Below, in pieces: positions 25,746-34,863 of a stretch of 64,000 nt of DNA; position 1 is the first letter of the stretch, and each line of letters starts with the position of its first letter. Source of the stretch: Phytophthora quininea (taxonomy: Eukaryota > Oomycota > Peronosporomycetes > Peronosporales > Peronosporaceae); the NCBI GenBank assembly GCA_011947345.1, contig JAAVTG010000142.1:248001-312000 (forward strand), given 5' to 3'. Both the position numbers and the translations under genes were made by a program. The notes below the pieces were generated by a model. The model saw only the letters and a list, made by a program, of their open reading frames with translations, had not been told where the DNA came from and made no database searches.

Positions 25746-25749
25746 ATCA

Positions 25750-28184
25750 GCGCCTGGTTTACCACGAAGCAGCGCAGCCCGGTGAGGAATTCAATACAGG
25801 AGTGGTCATCGCACCGAAATAAACCGTGACGAGGAAGCTGAACTGGCGCGGGCGGAACGAAGGATATCACTCGTAAAGCCCATTGATGAGTGCTTCAGGC
25901 AGGTAGTACCAGGCGGGCGAGCCGCATCAGCTGAAATCACAGGCTAAATCAACGGCAAGTAGGCCGTCAATGATGAACTTGAACATGTGAGCATGGTCAG
26001 CATGTACGTGCACGTGCCGGAAGGCTCCAGTGAAGTCAACGAGCACCATAAGGATCCGCACGTACGGGTCCTCCGTGCAATATTAGCAGGGGGTTGTAAG
26101 ATATCGAGGAAGTGGGAGCGATCTGTAAAATTGTTCACACTTGCGCCTTCGGGATAGCTGTAGTCATTGATCAGAGGGATGTCGGGGAGGGGGTGAGGGG
26201 GTATCCCCACGGCCTTCTCAATGATGCCAATGGGCGAATTGAAGACCTCGGGCCATTGGACCGCGAGAGATGTCATCACCACCAGCCCACCAGCTAACGC
26301 CCATCCCGCTGCCTTTGTGGACATGGCCCCGCACTTGAGCTAGATGATTGTTGCTGGGCCCGTGGTTGCGGGGGCGCGCATGTTGTGTTGCCGGCGATTG
26401 GGGAGCCACTCGGGAACAACAACGTCATGGCGATCGACGTCATTCCAGCGGATTCACACCTCCATGGTCTAACGATATGGTGCCCACGCAGTTCGAAGAG
26501 GTCCTTGTTGGACCGCGGGTCGTCCAGTGTCTGGACGCGAACGAGATGAACGAAATCGGGGAGGGTGGAATAAAAGACTTGCGCCAGCTGGGGAGGAAGG
26601 TCACTGAGGTGAGGTCCACGTTTTCGCCGTCGGCGGACGCATCAGGAGCGGGGACGGTGTGAGCCATCGCAATGTCCGTAATGGAGTTTGCGATCTTAGC
26701 TTGGCAATGGGCACCCAATGTTAAACTCGTCGTATCTTTTTCGTGGTCAGCAGTGGACTGCTGACGAATGTCGCTTGTTGGACGCGGACTATCAGCCGAC
26801 AGAGCGCAAGTGGATACAGCTTCATCATGACGTACGAAAGTAAGAGGGTGCAGGGCCGAAGAAGAGGCCCGAGACTGTCACAGAATAGCAAACTCGGCTC
26901 CAAGACCGCCGAAACGCTTGTCGATGTGTGCCTTTACGCTCGCTCGAAGTTTGTTAGGCCGAAAATGGGCTCGCTTGGACGAAGAACACTTGCCGGGGTG
27001 CCGTCCCAGGGCAGTCAGTCTTGGAAAGATATTTGAGGCAAATCTCCACACCGCCTTGCTTGGGGGTATTCTTTGGGAGCGCGCCCTGATTGTCAGACCG
27101 CGTGTCCTTGAGTTTCCTGCCACCCGTGCTGGCGAACGCAGCCACGTCGAGTAGAGCTCACAGATCTGTGATATGCGCTTGTTGTTGGTCTCAGAGAAAC
27201 CAGACGAAGAAGGCGTCGTGGAGGCGGAACTCTGACTTGATCAGGACGGTGTCAGCTAGCCCCGTCAACAAAACTAAACCTCGAAACTTGTCGAGTTTCA
27301 TATCCAGCCATAGCATCAGGCGGCGCGTCGTGTCGATGTCGGGAACATCGTCTTCGCGAAAGTCGTCGATGAACATGGTTACCGTCTCCAGAATCTCAAC
27401 CGTCGCCGCACTATAGAGCGTCTGGCCAAACTTCTCCCAACAAACACGTGGTGTTCAGGCAGGGAGACCAGCGCCAGCGTATCCAGCCGAATGACGGTAA
27501 CCATTTCAGACGTATTGTACGGAATCGTCAGCGTCTTCTTCCCTTGATCGGAAGGCCGTTTGCTCTAGTGCACAGCACAATGACCTCGTCCATCGTGCTT
27601 AGGAGTTTTGGTGCATTGACCACAGCCACGTTCGTCTGGGCGGCTGTTTGGAGGGCGTAGTTGATTCAGTCAGCCCCAATTACGTCCAGCGGCTGCTTTA
27701 ACTCCATTTTCGAGGCATCGGCATGCCGCACGTGTAGCCACGGGACAGTGCCAGCCATACGGTACCCGGTGACCACGCCAAACGCTCACAGGTCAACCAA
27801 CGGCCCGTCAGCGTGGACAAAGGCGATGGGGTGGCCCACATTCGTCCAGAGCCACAGCTCACTCTTGGCGTCAGCAACCTTGTGCCGCTGCAGCACGGTC
27901 ACATCGATCTCGTCGACGAAATCCTCATCTGCTCCATTCGGGTCGATACGTTTTACGCTAGCCGCCGTGTCGTTTACTCCGGTCACACGAGCGTAGTTGA
28001 ACTCCACCAGCGCGGAGGCGTGCGCAGATCCGACAAATGCTACAGACCCAACAGCGACTACCGCAGGCGAAGCCGGTTTCGCGGTTTTGGCCATGTTTAG
28101 CAATACCGCGAGCGAATCAAAGGGAGGAAAGGTTAAGAGCCTTGAATGAGCGAGCATTTTCGCAAGTGCGAGACCTGGGAGCAC
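25750..28184 (-). mobile_element. Tyrosine-recombinase retrotransposon fragment (gag + RT)
   Basis: Minus-strand remnant of a related DIRS/Ngaro-type element. From its 5' side: a gag-like frame (27786-28184, then 27191-27376 with RLMLWLDMKLDKFRG), a zinc-knuckle-like ICLKYLSKTDCPG (about 27060) followed by HFRPNKLRASVKAHIDKR, then reverse transcriptase. The RT has EVFNSPIGIIEKA, PEGASVNNFTD, VDFTGAFRHVHVHADHAHMF, CGSPAWYYLPEALI and the catalytic box RCDDHSC (about 25800). It ends abruptly at about 25750. Multiple stops are present. It preserves the part missing from its plus-strand neighbour. Confidence 0.62.
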
Positions 28185-29782
28185 ACTGTTCGTGACTATC
28201 TATCATAATCTACATCATCTTAGTCCGTTATATTCCGAGACTTGCAACTTGGGAACACTGACATCCACCAGGATATCTTGCATTTAGTTCTTATCTCTGA
28301 ACTCGTTATTTGTGGACTTTCAAGCTATCCAGAATAAGCAATTTACAGTCATTTACAAACGTCGCGTGGTTTACAGCTTCTTGTTCAGATTTCAGTGCCT
28401 TTAAAAGGTATTACATCCAATCGTCCAGCTAGGATCATTGTTGAACTCATACTGCAGATCCGTTGACAGGTGTACTTCCTAATGTCCCTGTATAGGGTAG
28501 GGATGTGACGATGGTGTGTGCAACGCATTGGAAGCATGTATGTAACTTCATGAGGGTAGACTTGTCTTGCAGCGTGCTTGCACGATACTTGGGAGCCACA
28601 GGTAACGCGGAAGGTTGCTCAAAACGTATTGAACCTTCTTGTGTTCGCCTCCGTCCTCTTAGTCCGCGTTGTCTCCGCATCAAAAATGAGATTTGGGGCT
28701 CTTGGAAAACGGCTCAGTCCATTGATACCCATGGGAATCGATCCTTGTTCTTGATGATATTGCACCACCGGGGTGTATCTCTTGCCAAGTCTGGTAGTGG
28801 GCCCGGAATTTCAATCGTGGGGCCATCGTCTCCGGGTATGTCAGTCACCTTGAAGATCTTGCTACATCCGACACAGTTAAGTTTGCCTCGGGTCAGACCC
28901 GTTTTATCTGTGCACAAGCTGGTTATGTGTAAGCTGGTGATTATGTCCGAGGTCTTTCGAGGCTCTCCCACGCTTTTCTTGATGACCGCGGTCACATGGC
29001 TACGAATGTGCTCTTTTCAATTGAGCTGTGTGAGATTCTATCAGCAGCTGCCGAGTTTTGTAAAAAAAAATAGTAGCACGAATGTGATCGAGTTACTGTA
29101 CCCGATGTTGGTCATCTTACGGGTGTATTGAAAAACATCATTGTTTGTGACAGCAGCGTTAGAGGGCACTGTAGCTACGAGTGGAGAATAGAAGACGACG
29201 CCATAGGGAAAAGGATAACGAGCTTACCCGCAGCACCAGCGGCTCTCACGGCACTCGACGACATCTACCTATCCGTTTACAGTTGACGATTTACGATTCC
29301 TATAAAATATAACGCAAGAAGCACGTTGCTTTGTTTTGTGGGATTTTGCCAACCTACAAGATGAGTTTCTTCAGCTGCGTTCTGACTGTTGAGGTCTTCT
29401 GGATTATGATTGATGCAGCCACGCCGCCGGCAAAGCTGGAGTGGTCAGATCAAGAACAACCATCGTGCTGGAAGATGGAGGAGAGGTTTTTGTTGTAAAC
29501 GCGTGGCCACAGAAATACTTTTTCAACTTGACAGCCGCCAAACCTGAAGCAGGAGCCGGTACCGGTACCTTTCTGAACCAGGCAGGCAGATCTTATCCTT
29601 TACTTGCGTGTCAAGCGTCAAGTAGCAACAGACGCTTCCACACCCCACGTTCACGGCAAGACCTCTGGACGAGTTCGGTGCGCGTCTCTCGCAGCTTGAA
29701 GTGAAGACGCCCAACTGCTTGCACGACACTGCCATCAGTTCCGAGTTCGCCGTCCAGCACCGAAGAACAGCTCCCCTCTAAG
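28185..29782. other. Right edge of repeat island and promoter of dioxygenase gene
   Basis: A plus-strand frame (28505-29131) and a minus-strand frame (28714-28995) overlap. The minus one has CVGC and Pro/Gly-rich composition and may be a transposon piece. Neither matches a family I know. From about 29300 onward sequence becomes GC-richer, as expected for the promoter of the downstream gene. Confidence 0.35.
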
Positions 29783-31089
29783 ATGCGTCTCCAAGCAATG
29801 CGACCCCTTCGCGGCCTACTGGCGTCCGCCGCCGCCATGCCGAGGAGTTCCCAGCCGCTGGGCGTCCGCAGCTTCGCGTCGGCCTTGACCGACAAGGTGC
29901 AGGAGGGCGAGCGCATCACCAAAGTGGCGGAGCTCGCCAGCGAGAACGCAGTGCGCGTCACGTTCGAGGACGGCGCCACCGCCAAGTTCCACAAGCTCTG
30001 GCTGCGCGATCACTGCCAATGCGAGCACTGCCTGCACCCGGAGACCCGCCAGCGCCAACTGGACACGGCCTCCATCCCGTTGGACGCGCCGTTCCATCGC
30101 CTCGAGCTGGCGAGTGCTGGGAGTGTCGTCGAGATCGACTGGGACGCTCCGGTGCGCGGCACCCGTGCACGGCCAGTGAGTTCGACGCGCAGTGGCTACG
30201 GGACCACGCGTACGCTCTGGAGGGAGGCAACGAGGCAGACGCGAAGACAGCACCGTACCCGAAGTCCTACCGCCAGCCGCGCTTGACCACGAAGAAGCTG
30301 TGGCGAGGTGACGAGCTGTCACTGCCCTCGCACGAGTATCACAGCTGCGTGGACAACATCGAGCCGCTCATGCGCGACCTGTACCAGTATGGCCTGGTGC
30401 GTGTGACCGGCACGCCTGCTTCAATGGCAGCGACCGAGAAGTTCTCGACCAAAATTGGCTTCGTACTCCGCACGATCTACGGCACCATGTGGACGACCAA
30501 CCCAACGAACGACGCCGAGGGCTACAATGATACCGCGTCGACCAACTTGGAGCTGCTGCACCACACGGACGGCACGTACATCCGCGATCCGCCGGGACTG
30601 CAGATCTTCAACTGCGTTGCTCAAGCTGGCGAGGGCGGTGAGAGTCGCTACATTGACGCCTTCCATGTCGCGGAGACGCTGCGCAAGGAGAACCCCGAGG
30701 CCTTCCGCGTGCTGAGCACGACGCCGCTACCCTACTTCACCGTGGACCGTGACGCGCACCTGGCCACGATGGAGTCGCTCATCCGCGTCGACTACGCCGG
30801 CAGCATTGTGCAGTTCCGCCACAACGACTACGACCGTGCACCGCTGACGCACTTGAGCTTTGACGAGGTGGAGTCGTTTTACAAGGCGCACCGTAAACTG
30901 CTCGAGGTCATGCGCCGCCCCGAGATGGAGTTCTGCAAGAAGCTCCAGGTGGGCGACATGATGATCGTCGACAACCAGCGCGTGATGCACGGCCGCCATG
31001 CCTTCCACGGTGGGGACCGTGCTCTCATCGGCTGCTACATTGGCCAGACCGAGTATGAAAGCCGTCTGCGCGTGCTCGGCATCATTTAA
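29783..31089 (+). CDS. Trimethyllysine dioxygenase-like enzyme, mitochondrial (frameshifted)
   Basis: Fe(II)/2-oxoglutarate dioxygenase of the gamma-butyrobetaine/trimethyllysine hydroxylase family (carnitine biosynthesis). From ATG 29783 the N-terminus is Arg/Ala-rich (a likely mitochondrial presequence up to FASALT). A Cys/His metal-binding domain follows (LWLRDHCQCEHCLHPETRQ). The catalytic domain has HHTDGTYIRDPPGLQIF (HxD iron ligands), FRHNDYDRA, FYKAHRKLLEVMRRPEMEF and VDNQRVMHGR (distal His). These last blocks are closer to trimethyllysine dioxygenase than to butyrobetaine hydroxylase, so I favour TMLHE function, but the second activity is not excluded. The frame breaks near 30158-30170. 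One missing base restores it. Confidence 0.82.
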
Positions 31090-31253
31090 ATGGGCAGAAG
31101 GCAATGCTTCATGCCCAAGAGAGGAAGGTGCTGCAGGCGACGCTGATTTTGACAACCAGCTAACGTAAATGTATGAACGATTTTGAAGCGTCTGACGTTG
31201 GTCGCAAGACTAATACTAGTAACATTTTAACATTAACTACAGAGCATTCTCGG

Positions 31254-33680
31254 TCAAACTTCCTTGCCCCGCCAACTATTACCACTAACACCACTGCTGT
31301 ACGTTCTTCCCGTGTCGTCAAAGTGCGACTCGTTTAATGTGGGAGGCGCGATTACTGCACCAGCCCCACCGACAATTCCGTGGTCACGGACTAATTGGCG
31401 TCGACGTTCTTCAGCGAGCTCAATCTCCAACAGCTGCACAATGTCTTCAAAGCTGGGGCGTCGCAGCGGGTTGTCGTGCCAGCAGCGCTTCATAATTTTG
31501 GCGAACAACCGCGGACACCCCGACGGGATGGGCGGCCGCACACCACTCAGCACGGCTTCGGCCACTGCCAGCACGCTACCCGGAATATCAGCGTACGGCA
31601 CAGCGCACGTGTACAGCTGCCAGCAAATAACGCCGAAGCTGTAGACATCAATCTTGACGGAATATTCGGACGTCGCCTCGTCCTTGAGCACCTCGGGCGC
31701 AGCCCAACACGCGCTGCCGATGTTTGTGGTCATCTGCACCGTGACATCAGCAGACGGGAAGAAGTTGGGCCGCGGGGCCACGACGTCACGAGTACGCAGC
31801 AGCCGCGACTCGCCGAAATCCGCCACTTTGAGCATCTCTTGCTCCGAGTCGAAGATGCAATTCAATGGCTTGAGGTCCCGGTGAACGATCGGAACAGGCA
31901 GGCCGTGCAGGAAGCGCATACCCACGGCAATCATGTGTGCGTATCGCAGCCCGCGCTCGTAAGGCAGCGGCGTGTTCCGGTTGACGTCTATAACGTCCTG
32001 TAGGGTGCCTCCGCCCAAGTACTCGTACACAATGTAGAGATTAATCCCACTCGTGTAGCAGCCGTAAGTCATCATGACGCACGGATGCACCAGCTTCGAC
32101 GACAAGTACGCCTCCTCCTTGATGTGTTCAAGGCACTCAATCTGAGCGTGTTTGAAGGTTTTCACAGCCACTTCAATGGACCGCGGAGCGTTGCCATCCA
32201 GATTGCCACCTTGCCGCCATCTCGCCTTTAACACAATTGCAAAGGTACCTTCACCCACAATATTAACGGGGTCGTCGAACTCAATGGTGTTGGGATCGAT
32301 GGACTTGAGCGACAATCCAAAGTCGAACGCTTTTCTGCATCGGTGGAAGTTGGTGAACGTGATTGCGGCTGTACACACGCCCAGGATGTCGAAAACCGAT
32401 TGCATGGCAAAGGATGCAATCGTTGGCACACTGGATGCGTCCACCACCTTAAGCGCTGTGAGAATGATGAGGCTTCCCCAGCACACGAAGAATACCAGCA
32501 AGTAGGACCGAGCCACTTTGTTGAGTCTTCCCGTTGCCGACGTCGGGTACGACTCGCCAATCGTCCGTTTAAAGCGCACGTAGAAAATGAAGTTGAATCC
32601 AAACGCCAGCAGCGGGTAATACACGTACAAGATGAGACGGCAAGTCGGATACAGACACGGCGAGAAGGTCTCGTCGTCCAAAATCTCCTCTTCCGTTTCT
32701 GATGCCGAATAATCGTCTTCGTCGTCGTAACTATCACCAGATCGATACCCCAGCAGAGCAAGAGTAAGCGCGGCAAACACAGACAACAGCAGCACATTAA
32801 TCGTGTACTTTCGGTACCGCCGCTTCGCGCTTTGCGAATCCATCAGCACATCCGCATATGACACCACGGAGCGATACATATTGAAGGCAATGGCGCACGT
32901 GAACGAAATCTGCGCGAAATTGAAGAAGCACTCGAAAATGCAAAAGACGAGATACGCCAAGTCGCTCAGCGACGACGTCTCCAGCATCACACGTAATAGC
33001 GACGTGATCCAGTACCCGCACTGCACGCAGCTCAGCTCTAGCACAAACGGGTGCGAGTATGTTCGAAAGCTTCGGAACGTCGCGTGCATAATCACCACGA
33101 CCAGCGACATCCACAGCGACAGCACCATTAGGATGCAGTGGATGTAAGTGTACGTGTCTGTGGATATACCGCTGCTGCTGTTATTGTAGTTCGACCCTGA
33201 CGTTGAATGTGACGTTGAATAACTGTCTTCTGCCGTCAAGCCAGAACCGGAGGAAAACGAGCTCAAGTCTGCTTCCGACCCGATAACACTTGAATCGCTA
33301 GGAGCGACGGTTGCTGCTGCATTCCCGCTCGAGGAGGAGCTCGTGGTGGCCGTACTGCTTGCTAGCGCGTTGCTCTGAATCTGTACACCCACCCGCGCGA
33401 TCAAAATTGCGGCCACCACGAACGCTGTCAACGTCACGCCAATGCAAGCGATGAAAACGCACATCTTCTTGCGTGCACGAGCGCGATGCTGATTCTTCTC
33501 CAGCAATCTGGCTCTCATGGCCTCGATCTTCATCCTTCGCTGCAGTCTCCTGCGGTTCCTGTCCTCCTCATCACTAACTGAACTCGTCGCAAACGGGCCC
33601 TCATCTAACCCATCCTCATGCGGACTCGACTCGCTGCTCAGTCCCGGTACCCCCGCCGTCAAATGCCGGTGGCTATCCAT
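31254..33680 (-). CDS. Seven-transmembrane receptor fused to TKL kinase
   Basis: Intact 808-residue fusion. Residues 1-72 are acidic then strongly basic. A first hydrophobic helix (about 73-96) is followed by a Ser/Thr-rich region to about 165. Then come seven further hydrophobic segments with GPCR-like spacing up to about 455, including a charged Asp/Glu loop. Residues about 477-758 are a complete kinase: VGEGTFAIVL loop, VAVKTF lysine, PIVHRDLKPLNCIF, VADFGESRLL, WAAPEVL, IDVYSFGVICWQLY and a late Arg (LRRPSF). All catalytic residues are present. This layout matches the GPCR-TKL 'bigram' class described in oomycetes, proposed to couple a surface receptor directly to phosphorylation. Ligand unknown. 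Its start codon overlaps the stop of the next upstream frame. Confidence 0.88.
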   Translation of the reverse strand: MDSHRHLTAGVPGLSSESSPHEDGLDEGPFATSSVSDEEDRNRRRLQRRMKIEAMRARLLEKNQHRARARKKMCVFIACIGVTLTAFVVAAILIARVGVQIQSNALASSTATTSSSSSGNAAATVAPSDSSVIGSEADLSSFSSGSGLTAEDSYSTSHSTSGSNYNNSSSGISTDTYTYIHCILMVLSLWMSLVVVIMHATFRSFRTYSHPFVLELSCVQCGYWITSLLRVMLETSSLSDLAYLVFCIFECFFNFAQISFTCAIAFNMYRSVVSYADVLMDSQSAKRRYRKYTINVLLLSVFAALTLALLGYRSGDSYDDEDDYSASETEEEILDDETFSPCLYPTCRLILYVYYPLLAFGFNFIFYVRFKRTIGESYPTSATGRLNKVARSYLLVFFVCWGSLIILTALKVVDASSVPTIASFAMQSVFDILGVCTAAITFTNFHRCRKAFDFGLSLKSIDPNTIEFDDPVNIVGEGTFAIVLKARWRQGGNLDGNAPRSIEVAVKTFKHAQIECLEHIKEEAYLSSKLVHPCVMMTYGCYTSGINLYIVYEYLGGGTLQDVIDVNRNTPLPYERGLRYAHMIAVGMRFLHGLPVPIVHRDLKPLNCIFDSEQEMLKVADFGESRLLRTRDVVAPRPNFFPSADVTVQMTTNIGSACWAAPEVLKDEATSEYSVKIDVYSFGVICWQLYTCAVPYADIPGSVLAVAEAVLSGVRPPIPSGCPRLFAKIMKRCWHDNPLRRPSFEDIVQLLEIELAEERRRQLVRDHGIVGGAGAVIAPPTLNESHFDDTGRTYSSGVSGNSWRGKEV

Positions 33681-34290
33681 GTCGACGCAGTGCTCGTCCT
33701 GTGTTGTGTCCCCTCCGTGGGGGTGAAGTGAGCCACATAGTCCACTTGTCGTCGCTCTCTCCTGTTTCCTGCGTAGTTTTCCTCCCTCCGCTTGGTCTCC
33801 AAACCGCTGCTGTTCTTGCTGCTCTTACTACCGGTGCTGCTCTTTTGCTGTCACTGCTGCCTTCGTCCGCCGAGAACTGCGGGTTGGCCGTCGAGTACCT
33901 GTTGCTCTTGGAAGACATGGAGGACGCGTAGGACTCAAGGATGCTGCGCACGTACAGCTCCTGGTCCAGGCTGGTCCTGCCGCCCTGCTCGCTGCTGCGG
34001 CGCCGCTTGGGGCGCAAACTCGCCACCTTTTTCCACCAGCGGACGCCTCGGCTGCTGCTGTTGCTGCTGCTACTGCTCGTGAGCTCCGTGGCGGTGCTGG
34101 CGCTGCTGGCACCGCTCTGGTCCAGGCCGTAGCGGTTGCTAGCGGCCGCCCGCGGAGCCAGCTCCGACGCCAGCGGCCCCACCACCGACTCGACGGACGA
34201 GCTCGTGGGGAACTCGCTGCTGCCCGAGTCCAGCACGAACAGCGGCGGTGGCTGCTTCTTCCTGCGGCGCTGGGGCCTGTCCGCCGACAT
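33673..34290 (-). CDS. Ser-rich basic hypothetical protein
   Basis: A frame of about 205 residues from the ATG at 34290 (an earlier ATG at 34335 is also in frame). It is rich in Ser, Arg and Ala, with a basic cluster (RPQRRRKKQPPP) near the start and poly-Ser in the middle. No domain recognised. Its stop (33673-33675) overlaps the kinase ATG (33678-33680). It could be an independent gene or a missed N-terminal exon of the receptor kinase. Frame arithmetic needs one extra or two missing bases for fusion, unlike most breaks in this window, so I keep them apart. Confidence 0.45.
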   Translation of the reverse strand: MSADRPQRRRKKQPPPLFVLDSGSSEFPTSSSVESVVGPLASELAPRAAASNRYGLDQSGASSASTATELTSSSSSNSSSRGVRWWKKVASLRPKRRRSSEQGGRTSLDQELYVRSILESYASSMSSKSNRYSTANPQFSADEGSSDSKRAAPVVRAARTAAVWRPSGGRKTTQETGESDDKWTMWLTSPPRRGHNTGRALRRHG

Positions 34291-34335
34291 GGGGGCGCCA
34301 CCGAAATGCTCTCCAAGCGCGAGTGAGGCCGGCAA

Positions 34336-34863
34336 CGAGCAGCTCCGAGCACCGAGGACTTGCCGCCTTCTCTTTTAGAGCGGGTTGGCCGAAATACGGA
34401 ACAAAGTGCGCTTCGACATACAAAGTCAAGGTGCGCATTTTGTCGAGAATCGATTCGGGCTCTGCAGCTGGCTGACAAAAACGTCCGTCGCGACGAGCAT
34501 AGCGGAGCCGAACGGCCAAAGCAGAGGTGCGGCGGGCTACACAACGGGAAGGAGACGACGTTCCCAATCGCCAGGTGCCGCCTTGGGACCCTCAAACAGC
34601 AAAGCTGGCCCAGTCACGGGAGACCAGCACCAGCCCCCGGCTTCACGTCCGTCGTCGTTCGGTCGGCGTCCGGCGCCGTTTGTCTCTCCTCGGCGTGATT
34701 AAGTGGACGGCGGATGTTCCCGGGGAAGGCGTCGATCGCTGCTGTCGTCGTGTGCTACGCAGCCTGTTGAAGGGCACCGAAATGGCACTAACGCTGGGCG
34801 GACGATGTCATGTCGGACAAGGCACGTAAGGTAGCAAGAAAGTTCGTGTTGAAAGGAGCTGCT
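34336..34863. other. Intergenic, no gene recognised
   Basis: About 530 bp between two minus-strand genes. Overlapping short frames on both strands are Arg/Ser-rich and have no domain. It probably holds the promoter of the Ser-rich gene and the 3' end of the EGF-repeat gene. Confidence 0.35.

Noticed and set aside
25637..25870. Single minus-strand protein spanning the YR/RT junction
   Set aside because: Only its first part matches RT (RCDDHSC). The rest is the antisense of the plus-strand recombinase segment, so it is a junction artefact.
12111..29782. RXLR or Crinkler effector genes, often found in such islands
   Set aside because: I looked for a signal peptide followed by RXLR/EER or LFLAK in the open frames and found none.
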